Positions 54,052-64,000 of a DNA stretch of 64,000 nt are shown piece after piece; positions within the stretch are counted from its first letter, which is position 1; every line of letters begins with the position of its first letter. The translations under genes and the position numbers were made by a program. The notes under the pieces are model-generated. The model saw nothing but the letters and a program-made list of their open reading frames with translations. It was not told the origin of the DNA and searched no databases. The DNA is from JACXTP01 sp963789555 (GTDB taxonomy: Archaea > Thermoplasmatota > Thermoplasmata > Methanomassiliicoccales > UBA472), in NCBI GenBank assembly GCA_963789555.1, contig CAWBKY010000001.1:62001-126000 (forward strand), read 5' to 3'.

Positions 54052-55559
54052 ATGCACGATGATTGGACCGAGCTTTACCGACCGAGCAACCTCAAGGAGG
54101 TGCTGGGCAACCCCAAGGCCGTGGCACAGATGAGGCAATGGGCCCTCGCCTGGGAGGCTGGTCAGCCCAAGGAGCGGGCCATCGTCCTGATCGGGACGCC
54201 AGGCATCGGCAAGACCAGCATGGCCCAGGCGCTCGCCAAGGAGTTCTCCTGGGGGCTGGTGGAGATGAACGCCTCGGACCAGCGCAACGCCGAGGCCATC
54301 AAGGCGCGTGGCAATTCGCGGGGCGCTATCGGACACGTTCAGCGACACCGGCGAGTTCCTGTCCAGCAAGGAAGGCCGCCGCAAGCTCATCGTGCTGGAC
54401 GAGGCGGACAACATCTTCGGCCGGGAGGATGCGGGCGGCATCCCCGCCATGGCGGAGCTGATCCGCAGCACCAAGCAGCCGGTCATCCTCATCGTCAACG
54501 ACTTCTACGAGCTGAGCCGCCGCAGCGCGGCCATCAAATCGGAGACGCTCCAGATCAAGCTCTCCCGATTGCAGACGTCCACCGTCAAGACCGCCCTCAA
54601 GCACATAGCCATGGACCAAGGGGTGAGCGTGGACGAGAAGGTGTTCGACTCCATAGCCGAGCGCTCCAACGGCGACATGCGGGCCGCCATCCGCGACCTG
54701 CAGGCCGTGGCCTTGGGCCATGACCGGGTGGAGGAGCACGACCTCACCGGACTGGGGGACCGCCTCTCCCAGAAATCGATGTACGAGCTCATGGCCGACG
54801 TCCTGGGCGGGATCAACCCCCGCAAGGCGCGGCAGACCATGATGGAAGCGGACGAGGACCCGGACTATATCATGAAGTGGCTGGACGAGAACGTGCCTCT
54901 CGTCTACAAGGAGTCAGGGGACCTGGACCGGGCCTACGATTCGCTCTCCCGCGCCGATATCTTCATGTCCCGGGTGAAAAGGCGCCAATACTACGGTTTC
55001 TGGGGGTACGCCAACATGCACATGTGCTATGGCGTGACCTTGGCCAAGGCCAAGCCCTACCGGGGCTATGTCCAGTACCGTTTCCCGATGATGTTGCTGC
55101 GCCTCTCGCGATCGAAGGAGGCCAGGGGGGTCAAGGCAGCGGTGGCGCACAAGATCGGCGCCGAGTGCCACAGCTCCATGAAGGACACGATAGAGCAGAT
55201 ACTGCCCTATTTCCGCGAGCTCTTCAAGCAAAACCAGGAGTTCCGTTCCAGCATGGCGCTGCGCCTGGCACTGGAGCAGGAGGAGATGGCCTTCATCCTG
55301 GAGCAGAAGGTGGACGCCCCGGCGGTGAAGCAGCTCATGGCGGAGATGCACATGGTCAGGGAGCGCGGCCGTTCCGCCCCTCCCGCAGAGACGGATCGAC
55401 GAGCCAGAGCCAATGACGAAGCCAGAGAGGAAGGGGCGCAAGAAGAAGGCGGAGACGACCCCCGCGCCGAAGGTGGAGGAGGAACCACCACCGGCGCCGA
55501 AGGAGGAGAAGCCCTCCGAAGCGGACAAAGGCACGCAGAAGACCTTGTTCCAGTTCTGA
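54052..55559 (+). CDS. rfcL: Replication factor C large subunit (two frameshifts)
   Basis: RfcL and RfcS load PCNA onto DNA. The N-terminus reads WTELYRPSNLKEVLGNP, then Walker A LIGTPGIGKTS, Walker B LIVLDEADNIF and a later arginine-rich AAA lid. The frame changes near 54312 (probably an extra G) and near 55380. The last part is a lysine/glutamate/proline-rich tail ending in QKTLFQF, a canonical PCNA-interaction box, directly before the TGA at 55557-55559. Repaired length is about 500 residues. The housekeeping role makes true gene loss very unlikely, so the breaks are likely sequence errors. Confidence 0.93.
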
Positions 55560-55561
55560 GG

Positions 55562-56507
55562 ATGGAGATGAAGCAGGACCTGAGGGGCATACTGGAAAAG
55601 CAGCAGTACCGATTGTGCGGCGAGCACGCGGCGGTGAAGCTGTGCCATTGGATGAAGGAGTCCATGCTGCGCGGGCGCACCTGCTACAAGCAGGACTTCT
55701 ATGGCATAAGGTCCCACCGCTGCCTGCAGATGACCCCGGCGGTCAATGATTGCACTCACAATTGCCAGTTCTGCTGGAGGGTGCGCGGCTTCGAGTCGAC
55801 GGTCACGAAATGGCAGGAGCCGGAGGTCGTGCTCGACGCACTGCATCGAGCACCAAAGGAAATTGGTGACTGGCTTCAAGGGCGACCCGCGCTGCTCCCG
55901 CCAGATGTGGGACGAGAGCCGCGACCCCAAGCAGGTGGCCATATCGCTGGCCGGGGAACCGACCATGTACCCCTATCTGAGCGACTTCATCGCGCTGTGC
56001 CACCGCCGGGGCATGACCACCTTCCTGGTCACGAACGGGACGTTCCCGGAGGTGCTGGAGGCCATGGACCACCTGCCCACCCAGATATATGTGACCGTGG
56101 CCGCCCCGAACGAGGAGGTGTACCGTCGGGTCTGCGTGCCCCGCATCCCCGATGGCTGGGAGCGCCTCATGCGCACTTTGGAGCTATTCCCTTCGCTGAG
56201 CACCCGCCGGGTGATCAGGCATACCCTGGTGAAGGACTGGAACATGGGCTGGGAGCGCGATTATGCCAGATTGGACGCCATCGCCGAACCGATGTTCGTC
56301 GAGCCGAAGGGGTACGTCTTCGTCGGAGGTTCGCGGGCGAGGATGTCCATGGACAACATGCCATCGCACAAGGACGTCCTGGAGTTCGGGTCGAGGGTGG
56401 GGGCGGAGCTGGGCATGACGGTGTTGAAGGACAAGGCGGACAGCCGGGTCTGCGCCCTGGGCGCTCCAGGCACGGACACCAAGATACCCGGTCTGGAAGA
56501 CGCTTGA
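55562..56507 (+). CDS. taw1: Taw1 (TYW1-like) radical SAM tRNA-modifying enzyme (one frameshift)
   Basis: It starts two bases after rfcL. The iron-sulfur motif CTHNCQFC (Cys-x3-Cys-x2-Cys) lies in MTPAVNDCTHNCQFCWR, preceded by a cysteine-containing region (RLCGEHAAVKLCHWMK) that matches the second-cluster ligands of archaeal TYW1. Later segments VAISLAGEPTMYPYLS and FLVTNGTFPEVL are typical. The frame changes near 55850. The enzyme makes 4-demethylwyosine at position 37 of tRNA-Phe. Reconstructed length is about 315 residues, as expected for archaea. Confidence 0.92.
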
Positions 56508-56557
56508 ATCGGCAGGATTATTATGGGCCGCCCCCGTTCCTGGAAGGAGGCCGTGCC

Positions 56558-58332
56558 ATGGAAGAGATGCGTTGGGACCTGAGCGAGCTGGTGAAGAGCA
56601 CCGAGACCGGCAGCGTGACCGCCGAGCTCGATCGAGCGGTGGCGGACGCGGAGCGTTTCGCAACCGGATACCGAGGCCGCATCGCCACACTTGGCCCCGA
56701 GGGCATCAAGGGGATGCTGGAACGCTACGATGCCATGCAGGACGAGCACGAGGGCGTCACCATGTACTGCGCCCTGTCCTTCGCCGCCAACACCGCCGAT
56801 CCAACATCGAACCAACTATATTCGGCCATGGTCTCCGCCCGCACCAAGATGGGCCAGAGCCTGGCGTTCATGGACGTGGAGCTGGGCCAGCTTCTGATGG
56901 CCAGGCCCGAGATGGTCCACGACCCGTCATTGAAGCTCTACCGCCACTACCTGGAGAGGCAGCTCCGCTCCGCCCCCCATCTGCTCTCCGAGGCGGAGGA
57001 GAAGGTCATCATGGCCAAGGACAAGAACGGCATCGTCAACTGGTCCAAACTGCAGAGCACCTGGCTCAGTTCCCGGTCGTTCAAGGTGACCAAGGGCGGG
57101 GAGGAGCGCACCATGGCCTATGGCGAGATAGCCTCGTTCCCTTCCGACCCGGACAGACAGTACCGCCGCTCCGCATACCAGGCCATCGGCACCGCCTTGG
57201 CGGCGGACGAGCTGCTGTACACGGAAGCGCTCCGTTCCATCTGGAACGACCATCTGGAGATGTGCTCCCTGCGCGGTTACAGTCCCCGCTGGACTCCAGC
57301 CTCCTCGTCAACGATGTGGACGAGGCCACCATCAAGACCCTGATGGCCACGGTGCAAGGGCACAGCGACCTCTTCATCGAGTTCTACCGCCTCAAGGCCA
57401 AGCTCATGGGCCTGGACCGGCTGGCGCTCTGGGACATATTGGCGCCGGTGCCGCGAGGGGAGGACCGTAACTATACCTGGCAGGAGTCCCGCGCCCTGGT
57501 GGTCTCCGCCTACCGGTCCTTCGACCCCCAATGGGCCGCCTGGGCCGACGAGATGTTCGCCCGGAGGCATATCGACGGCGAGGTGCGCAAGGGCAAGCGC
57601 GCCGGCGCCTTCTGCTCGGACTGGATGGCCGGCCGGACCGCCTACATCCTGCAGAGCTTCAACGGGCGCCGGAACGATGTCAACACCCAGGCCCACGAGA
57701 TGGGGCACGCCATCCATGCCTACCTGGTGAGCCGCAACCAAACCCCGACGAACGCCCTGGCCTCCTATTGCGTGGCCGAGTGCGGGAGCATATTCGGCGA
57801 GCTCCTCCTGGCCGAGGAGATGCTGCGCCAGGCCAAGGACGACGAGGAGAGGCGCTCGGTGCTGATCGGGCTGATGGACATGTTCTGCTACATCGTGTCC
57901 ATGGTCTCCATACGTTACCATTTCGAGGAGAGCGTGTACGGGGTGTTCAAGAAGGGGGAGAGCCCGGACGCCGCCACCCTCAGCCGGCTCTGGACCGAGG
58001 CCAAGGACTCCATCTACCATGGGGACATGGAGGACATGGCGGAGACGCGCATGGACTGGGCGCGCATACCGCACCACTTCATGGCCGGGCTGCGCTTCTA
58101 CAACTACCCCTACATCTTCGCCCAGCTGTTCGTCTTCGCCCTCTATCGCCTGTACAAGGAGCAGGGGGAGGCCTTCGTGCCCCGGATGAACCAGCTGCTG
58201 GCCGCCGGATCGAGCCTGTCGGCCGCGGAACTGGGTCAGCTCATGGGCTTCGACATCGCCAAGGCGGACTTCTGGGAGAAGGGATTCGTCCAGGCCGAGG
58301 AGTTCTTGGCGCAATTGAAGGCGCTGCTCTGA
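56558..58332 (+). CDS. M3-family oligoendopeptidase F-like metallopeptidase (one frameshift)
   Basis: The zinc motif is HEMGH in TQAHEMGHAIHAYLVS, with the downstream glutamate in the AECGSIFGE segment (normally E-x-xSE-like in M3). The N-terminus MRWDLSELVKSTETGS is typical of PepF enzymes. The frame changes near 57285 between RGYSPRW and LDSSLLVNDVDE. About 590 residues. It cleaves short oligopeptides, typically in the cytoplasm. A strong GGAAGGAGG site precedes the ATG, and taw1 ends 50 bases upstream. Confidence 0.9.
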
Positions 58333-58496
58333 TCCTACGAAAACAGACCTCAATGGATAGTGGCCGCTGGTCTCGAGATCCGATCCGGTCCATTGCCCTG
58401 GCCACCGTCAGATACGAGCCGCGGATGGGGACTTCAACTGCAGGAGGTCCCAATCAGCGCCAATCCATCCAGAGGCCTCGGGGTGGAGGGTATGGC

Positions 58497-60407
58497 TCAC
58501 TTCACCCGGATGGTCTCCAGGTTCATCGGGGCCCGGGTCTCGATGTTGAACTTCTTGTAGATGGCGGAGGCCAGGTCGATGCACTTGTGCTCCTCGCCGT
58601 GGCCGATGATGATGCGCTCCGGCTTCGGTTCCAGGGTGGCGATGTAGTTGATGAGCTGGCGCCGGTCCGAGTGGCCGGAGAACCCGTCCACCGTCTCGGT
58701 GCTCATCTTGAAGCTGACCTGGATGGGCTTGCCCTTCTCCATCATGTTCAGCTCGGAGACGCCCTTCTGGATCTTGCGGCCCATGGTCCCCTCCGCCTGG
58801 TAACCCACGAAGACCATGGAGTTGGTCGGCTCGTCGGCCCAGCACTTGATGTACTCGAGCACCGGCCCTCCGTTGACCATGCCTCCGGTGGCCAGCACGA
58901 TGCAGGAGTCCGGGTCGTGGCAGATCTTCTCCCTCATGTCCTGGGAGTCGACGCGCTTGAATATGTCGGACAGGAACGGGTTCTGCCCCATCTGGAAGAT
59001 CTGGGTGCGGAGCTGGGAGTTCAGGTACTCCGGGTAAGCGGTATGGATGGCGGTGGCCTCGAAGATCATGCCATCGAGGTACACCGGCGCCTTGTCGATC
59101 TTGCCGGTGCGCATCAGTTCCTCGATCACCAGCATGACCTCCTGAGAACGACCGACGGCGAAGACGGGCACCACGACCTTGCCCTTCCTGGCGAAGGTGC
59201 GCTCGATGATGCCCTTCAGTTGCGTCGCCGCATCGGTACGGGAAGGCTGGATGTCATGGTAGCCGCCATAGGTGGACTCGATGATCATGGTCTCCAGGCG
59301 GGGGAACTTGTTGGTGGTGGCGTTGAAGAGCCAGGTGCGCTCGAACTTCATGTCCCCTGTGAACGCGATGTTGTAGAGGCCGTCGCCGATGTGGAAGTGG
59401 CAGACGGCGGAGCCGAGGATGTGCCCGGCGTTCTGGAAGGTGAGGCGGACGTCCGGTGCGATGTCGGTCGTCTCCCCGTACTTCAGGGGGATGCAGCGCT
59501 TCACCATCTCGCGGACGTCGGCGGACTCGAAAGGCACCTTCTTGTTCTCACCGGCGGAGACCTTGATGGAGTCCAGCAGGAGCAGCGACATGAGGTCGCG
59601 GGTGGGGGCGGTGCAATAGACCGGCCCATCATACCCGTACTTGTACAGCGCGGGCAAAAGGCCGCAGTGGTCCAGATGGGCATGGGTGATGACGATGGCG
59701 TCGAGACGGTCCAATGGCTGGATCTCCGGCGCGTCGAAATATGGTTTGCCGGAATCGGAGGCGTCGATGCCGCAGTCGATGAGCACCTTGCTCTCCCGGG
59801 TGGACAATAATGAGGCGGAGCGCCCGACCTCGCGGTAGCCGCCCAGGGCGGTCATGCGGATCCAGCTCTCCCCTTCCAGCTTGGGCCGGGCCAGACGTCG
59901 GCCGACCTTGCGCAGGAAGTCCTTGCGCTCGTTCTGCACCTTCTCGTTGCGCAGATAGTTGCGTATGTCGGAGACGGTCTTGGACGGGATCGGTGGCGCG
60001 CGGACCACCTTCGGGGCCCAGCCCACCTCCTTCTTGATCTCGTTGAGGACCGAGCCCTGCTTGCCGATGACCAGGCCGGGGGCCATGGCCTCGATGGTGA
60101 CCTCGCCGGTCTCCGGCTCGAAGTAGATGTCGGTGATCTGGGCGTCCTCGGGGATGATCTCGCGGATGCGCTTCTCCACGGAGTCCGGGTCGGCCAGCGT
60201 AGATGGGTCGGGGCGGATGGCCACGCGCTTGCGCAGCCCTTGCGCCAACTGCCTCACTATGTCGTTGTTGGAGGCGAACGCCTCCATGTCCTGGGTGTAG
60301 ATGACCACTATCGGGCCCTCGAAATCGATAGAAGTGATATTGATGTGGGACGGAACTATCTTCCGTACCTGCTCACGGGCCTCGTCAAAAATGCGTTCGT
60401 TGCTCAT
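58497..60407 (-). CDS. fttA: FttA / aCPSF1: KH-domain beta-CASP RNase, transcription termination factor
   Basis: This 636-residue protein is complete. Two KH-type domains cover about residues 1-175 (with LVIGKQGSVLNEI). A metallo-beta-lactamase part has HAHLDHCGLLP, and the beta-CASP part has GDMKFERTWL, VPVFAVGRSQE, and GFSGHSDRRQL. It is the archaeal counterpart of CPSF73 and cleaves nascent RNA at T-rich ends to release RNA polymerase. The psmB gene is next to it on the same strand, an association common in euryarchaea. The frame is intact and the call secure. Confidence 0.96.
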   Translation of the reverse strand: MSNERIFDEAREQVRKIVPSHINITSIDFEGPIVVIYTQDMEAFASNNDIVRQLAQGLRKRVAIRPDPSTLADPDSVEKRIREIIPEDAQITDIYFEPETGEVTIEAMAPGLVIGKQGSVLNEIKKEVGWAPKVVRAPPIPSKTVSDIRNYLRNEKVQNERKDFLRKVGRRLARPKLEGESWIRMTALGGYREVGRSASLLSTRESKVLIDCGIDASDSGKPYFDAPEIQPLDRLDAIVITHAHLDHCGLLPALYKYGYDGPVYCTAPTRDLMSLLLLDSIKVSAGENKKVPFESADVREMVKRCIPLKYGETTDIAPDVRLTFQNAGHILGSAVCHFHIGDGLYNIAFTGDMKFERTWLFNATTNKFPRLETMIIESTYGGYHDIQPSRTDAATQLKGIIERTFARKGKVVVPVFAVGRSQEVMLVIEELMRTGKIDKAPVYLDGMIFEATAIHTAYPEYLNSQLRTQIFQMGQNPFLSDIFKRVDSQDMREKICHDPDSCIVLATGGMVNGGPVLEYIKCWADEPTNSMVFVGYQAEGTMGRKIQKGVSELNMMEKGKPIQVSFKMSTETVDGFSGHSDRRQLINYIATLEPKPERIIIGHGEEHKCIDLASAIYKKFNIETRAPMNLETIRVK

Positions 60408-60471
60408 GCACGTTCACTTGGGAATTATATTGTTGGAAAGGACAAATATGGGGGTTTGGGAATGGGTTTGT

Positions 60472-61123
60472 TCACGGCTTGGGCACGGTGATGCCCATGC
60501 GCGAGGCGCGTTTCAGGATCTCTTCCTGGGAGACCACGACGTAGCCGTCCTTGGTGATGGTGACTATCTCCATGCCATCGCCGCTGGCCGAGTCGCGCTT
60601 CATGGCGGCGTTCAGGGCCCGGATGCCCAGGTTGATGGCGTCGTCCAGGGAGAGGTCCTTCTTGTAGTGGTCCTCCAGGACACCGTAGGCGAACAGAGAA
60701 CCTGAACCGATGGACGCGTAGTGGTCGCCGATGCAACCACCGGCGGCGTCGATGCTGTACACCTGCCCACCGCTGCGGTCCCAGCCGCCCACGATGAGGC
60801 CGACATAGAAGTAACCGTGCAGCGCCCCCGCCTCTCCTCAGGATGTTGGAGAGCATGGTGGCGGCGGACTTCACCGGCATGGGGGTCTGTCGCTTCAGGT
60901 TGTACAGCTCGACCTCGGCCTTCATGTACCGGGCCAGGATCTGGGCGTCGCCGACCAGACCGGCGGTGGTGAGGCCGATGTTGTTGTCGATCCTGAATAC
61001 CTTCTGCACTTCCTTGTGAGCGATGATATTACCCATGGTAGCGCGGTGCTCTGTGGCCAGCACCACTCCGTCAGCGTTGACGATCCCGATGGTGGTAGTA
61101 CCTGTTTTTAGCTGCTCTGACAT
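60472..61123 (-). CDS. psmB: Proteasome beta subunit (one frameshift)
   Basis: The short propeptide ends at KTG and exposes TTTIGIV, with the catalytic threonine. The family segments GVVLATEHRATMGN, GLTTAGLVGDAQ and later GGQVYSIDAAGG with SIGSGSLFAYG are present. Near 60805 the frame changes in a G-run (GGGGGC), after ILRRGGG, with the normal sequence LHGYFYVGLIVGGWD continuing. Repaired length is about 216 residues. It forms the inner rings of the 20S proteasome. A TATA box lies at 61191-61199. Confidence 0.94.
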
Positions 61124-61190
61124 TATGACACCTCTAGAACAGTCAAAAGGATTAACAGTTTTGCCTGTTGCCCTCAAAATAGTAGCTTCT

Positions 61191-61199
61191 CTATATAAA
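61191..61199 (-). promoter_or_regulatory. TATA box for psmB
   Basis: The minus strand reads tttatatag, about 70 bases before the psmB ATG at 61123, implying a leader of about 45 bases. A GAGGTG ribosome binding site sits just before the start. Confidence 0.5.
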
Positions 61200-61259
61200 C
61201 GTTATCCAATCCTATCCGAACCTGAGAGGCATGAAATTCTTGCCGTCCAGGTGTCCCAT

Positions 61260-61795
61260 TCAGCCTTCCACCGCCTTCTTGCGGTCGGGTAGCAGCACCT
61301 CGCGGGCGATGATGGCCAGGAAGAAGGCCAAGGCGATGCCGGCCAGCAGCCCCGTCGCGGTGCGGAGCAGGTTGTTGGACTCGTAGTCGGTGATGGCCTG
61401 GATGCCCCCGTCCAAGGCCATGGGCAAGGCCAAAAGCACCACCATGTAGAAGCGGGGCCGGAAGTTGACGACCACCGTGATGGCCAGACCGACCACTATG
61501 CCTATGAATATCCCCAGGTCGCGGGAGCAGATGGGCAATTGGTTGTCGTTCAGGTAGTAGGAGCGGGAGGCCATCTGATGGCAGTTCACGTCCCCGAACC
61601 CGTAGACCGCCCCGGCCACCGGGTTCATCTCCGCCGTCCTTCGGGCGTTGTCGACCTGCCGATCTTGCCCGACAGGTCGCCAACGCTGCCAGCTGGCTCG
61701 GTGAAAGGGACCAGGAGCATCAAGAGCAATAGACCGGAGAAGAAGACCAGGAGCACTATGCGCACATGGCGCAGTCTTCCCTCAAGGTCGGCCAT
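61260..61795 (-). CDS. DUF2085 family membrane protein (frameshifted)
   Basis: A single N-terminal helix (VLLVFFSGLLLLMLLVPF) is in one frame, and the conserved core in another, with the change near 61640. The core shows the family pattern CHQMASRSYYLNDNQLPICSRDLGIFIGI, then three further hydrophobic helices. About 178 residues. Some related proteins carry the name TIGR/DUF2085; the function is unknown, though cysteine and histidine residues at the membrane surface suggest metal or redox binding. Confidence 0.8.
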
Positions 61796-61885
61796 GTCGC
61801 TGAGTAGCCTCGACCGCTAGATAACCGTTTCTGCGGTATCATTGTCCGTTCCGTGCCAATTTTGATATGCTCCCCGCCCATTGCC

Positions 61886-62299
61886 ATGTCCGTGCAGTCA
61901 GACGTCCCCCCTGAGCTCAAGGCCCTTTCCCATTTCCATGGCCATCTCGGCCCGTACGTGGTCATCGGCTACCGCATGGGTTCGCTCGCCAAGGCCGAGC
62001 TGGTCGGCAAGACCAAGGCCGTGGTACGTTCTGGACTGAGGCCGCCGCTTTCCTGCCTCGCGGATGGGGTGCAGTTCTCCTCGGGGTGCACCCTCGGCAA
62101 GGGCAACATCGAGGTATTGGACGAGGGCTTGGCCCAGGCCACGTTCTCGGCCGGGGACCGCGTCCTCCTCGTCACCCTGAAGGAAGAGGTGAGGCGGGAC
62201 ATCGATGCCAACATGCGCAAGGAGAACGAGGTCCACCTGGCCATGAGCATCTATCGGGCGGAGCTCGATTCCCTTTTCGAGATCAAGCGATCGTGGTGA
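61886..62299 (+). CDS. FmdE-like domain protein
   Basis: From the ATG at 61886 the product is 137 residues. It shows the FmdE fold signature: LSHFHGHLGPYVVIGYRMGSLA, then a cysteine region SCLADGVQFSSGCTLGKGN. Single-domain FmdE proteins are often encoded beside molybdenum enzymes or methanogenesis genes, though their role is unclear. None of those is adjacent here. The usual C-terminal zinc ribbon is absent. The start is taken at an ATG close to the family N-terminus; a GTG at 61853 is possible. Confidence 0.82.
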   Translation: MSVQSDVPPELKALSHFHGHLGPYVVIGYRMGSLAKAELVGKTKAVVRSGLRPPLSCLADGVQFSSGCTLGKGNIEVLDEGLAQATFSAGDRVLLVTLKEEVRRDIDANMRKENEVHLAMSIYRAELDSLFEIKRSW

Positions 62300-64000
62300 G
62301 GCCCTCCGCGGCGACCAGGAAGGCGATGGCATAGGTCATCACCGCCACTGGCGCCCTTTTCGCGAATTGGTACATGGCCCCGCGCGGGTCGCGCGCCGCC
62401 GATCATCATATGGTTGAAGTAGGTCACGACGGCGCACAGCTCCAACGCGTAAAGGCCGCCGATGAGCATCAGGCCGTCATAGCCTTGGTCCGAGCCGGTC
62501 ACCGTGGATACGACCTGGAACAGGCTCGCGGTCACAGCCAGCACGATCGGCGCGAAGTAGGTGGCGGTGTGGGCCATCATGTCCACCACTCCCTGCAACC
62601 GCTCCCTCATCTTCGCCTCGGTGGACTGCAGGTCGCTCAGGTACTGGGCCAGGTTCAACGCGGTGCGGGTGGCCGCCCTCGGGTCCACCATGGCGCACCG
62701 CACCACCGTGGAGAAGGCCTGGCGCAGCATCGGCGAGACGGATCCGGAAGGCCTCGTCGCCCTCCAATGCCTGGGCCACGTCCTCCCTACCGGTGCGGAC
62801 CAGATGCAGCACCCGTCGGCAAAGGTCCCGGGCCATGCCCTCCTTGCCGTTGGACAGCTCCGTCAACGCCGTCTCGAAGGACCCTCCGCTGGCCAGATGG
62901 TTGCCGATGAGGAACAGTGCCAGCACCAGCTCCCTCTCCACCTTGGGCCGTTGCACGGACCGTTGTGCCAATCGCGCCAGCGCAGGAGGAACCATGCCGA
63001 GGCCCCGAAGGCGATGATCGGTCAAGGTGACCAATGGGTCCAGGCCCAAGAACGCCGTGCCGAGCCCGATGGCGATCACCATCACCAGGACGGCGAGGTC
63101 CTTGCGGTCCAGGACGGAGCCCTGTGCCGGCCCTCGCATAGGATGCCGCCGCAGTACGCTCTGGGCATACACGAAGGTGCAGGCGGGGAAGACCACCAGC
63201 ATCAACAGGGCCACCACCGGCAGCGTGACCGGAGGGGAGGCGAAGCCATCGGTGCCAGTGGACCCGACGGACATCAGCGGCATGAGCGAGAACAGCATCA
63301 CCGGCAGCAGAACGCCGAAGGCGAAGAGCACCATGGTGGGCACGGAGAGCGAGGCCACATAGCGCTCGCCCTTCTCCCTCACGCCCTCCAGCACCAGCCA
63401 GTTCGCACGGTCCAACAGTCGGTCTATCCCCCCTCGCGTGCCTTGCTTGGTGGAGGCGATGGTGAGGACCAAGGCTTGTCGGAGCCCATCGTTCAGCTCT
63501 CCGAGCGAGGTGGACAGGTCCATGATGGCGCCCTCCAGTCCCACCGCCCGTCCGGACATGGCCTCCCACCAGCTCTGTCTCAGGCGACGGTTCAGCGGAC
63601 CCTCTCCGACGGCGGCAGCGGAGACCGCCCCCTCCAGCGAGGGCCTGACATTGATGCTCATGCTCAGAACCCCTATGATGGAGGGCGAATCGCGCAGTAT
63701 GGCGCGTTCCTCCTCCAGGGCCCGCTGCTTCGCGAACGAGAGGGTGGTGGAGCAGGCGATGAACGGCAGCATCAGAAGGCCCAACGAGGCGAAGAGCAGC
63801 TGCTGCAGCGGAAGGACGATGCTGAGCAGGACGGCGAGGACGGAGGAGAGCGAGGAGTAAGCGATAAGCGAGGTGAAGGCGGCCGAGCGGACCGCATCGA
63901 CCTCGATGCCGTTGCGTTCCATCCAGGCGACCTCCGCTCCCATAGCCGTCGTCGCTTGGCGAACCAGGCCGGCGCCTTCAGCCTGGCCCACCGGGAGACG
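62283..64000 (-). CDS. TadC/T2SF-type pilus membrane protein, 5' part outside window (frameshifts)
   Basis: The protein is open at the right edge, so the true start lies beyond. It has two type II secretion system F domains, each with cytoplasmic helices (for example LRDSPSIIGVLSMSINVRPSLEGA and ELVLALFLIGNHLASGGSFETAL) and hydrophobic helices. Frame changes lie near 62725 and 62395, after which the natural end FAKRAPVAVMTYAIAFLV follows, stopping at 62283. Such proteins are the membrane platform of archaeal type IV pili or related systems; the partner ATPase is probably just outside the window. Confidence 0.82.

Noticed and set aside
54308..57343. Apparent giant fusion of replication factor C, radical SAM and peptidase pieces
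   Set aside because: The long frame is created by frameshifts; each gene has its own start, stop and ribosome binding site, and the families are unrelated.

Overview
The window is archaeal. It carries archaeal forms of DnaG primase, replication factor C large subunit with a C-terminal PCNA box, aspartyl-tRNA synthetase, thermosome, proteasome beta subunit, the KH/beta-CASP termination nuclease FttA (aCPSF1), Taw1, archaeal triosephosphate isomerase and the bifunctional fructose bisphosphate aldolase/phosphatase. Many genes have a TATA-like box 25-40 bases before the start codon. GC-rich coding sequence, an FmdE-like domain, LarB/LarE and a fused cobyric acid synthase suggest a Thermoplasmata-class euryarchaeon, possibly near Methanomassiliicoccales. 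The lineage is inference; no rRNA or methyl-coenzyme M reductase gene is present.

Layout. 1-9.9 kb: phosphate uptake (PiT plus DUF47), quinolinate synthase, then a compact minus-strand redox operon (Rieske, glutaredoxin, ferredoxin-thioredoxin-reductase-like protein, Rieske), a LysE exporter, a possible PD-(D/E)XK nuclease and a small Lrp-type sensor. 9.9-16.6 kb: a structured RNA candidate, an orphan RusA resolvase, a GT-C glycosyltransferase, aspS, ferredoxin, an S66 peptidase, then fbp and tpiA. 16.6-26.3 kb: a secreted phospholipase-D-like protein, dnaG with a protease-less Lon-like ATPase, a very long CobQ fusion, a ThiS/MoaD-like protein, an intron-containing tRNA-Ser(CGA) and a hemerythrin protein. 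26.4-42.7 kb: TldD/TldE, LarE and LarB, a likely DNA repair group (Nre, radical SAM, uracil-DNA-glycosylase-like), an ABC exporter, thermosome, a secreted protein and an aldehyde dehydrogenase. 42.7-51.4 kb: an island-like stretch with very AT-rich spacers, an OB-fold protein, two tandem serine recombinases beside TCGA-centred palindromes, a membrane protein, DUF2252 with proline dehydrogenase, a ribbon-helix-helix protein, a 2H phosphoesterase, a HAD phosphatase and a universal stress protein. 51.4-64 kb: a secreted repeat protein, then a housekeeping block (rfcL, taw1, oligopeptidase, fttA, psmB), a DUF2085 protein, an FmdE-like protein and the C-terminal part of a TadC-like pilus protein.

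A dominant technical feature is the number of apparent frameshifts. About half of the conserved genes, including single-copy essential ones such as rfcL and psmB, are split between two or more frames, while the protein sequence continues cleanly in the next frame. The likeliest cause is insertion/deletion error in the sequence, not gene decay. I therefore give one span per reconstructed gene and state where the frame changes. Functional groups that emerge are phosphate import, thiol/iron-sulfur redox, nickel-pincer cofactor synthesis with TldD/E, a putative proline-to-glutamate route, DNA repair, and mobile-element recombination.
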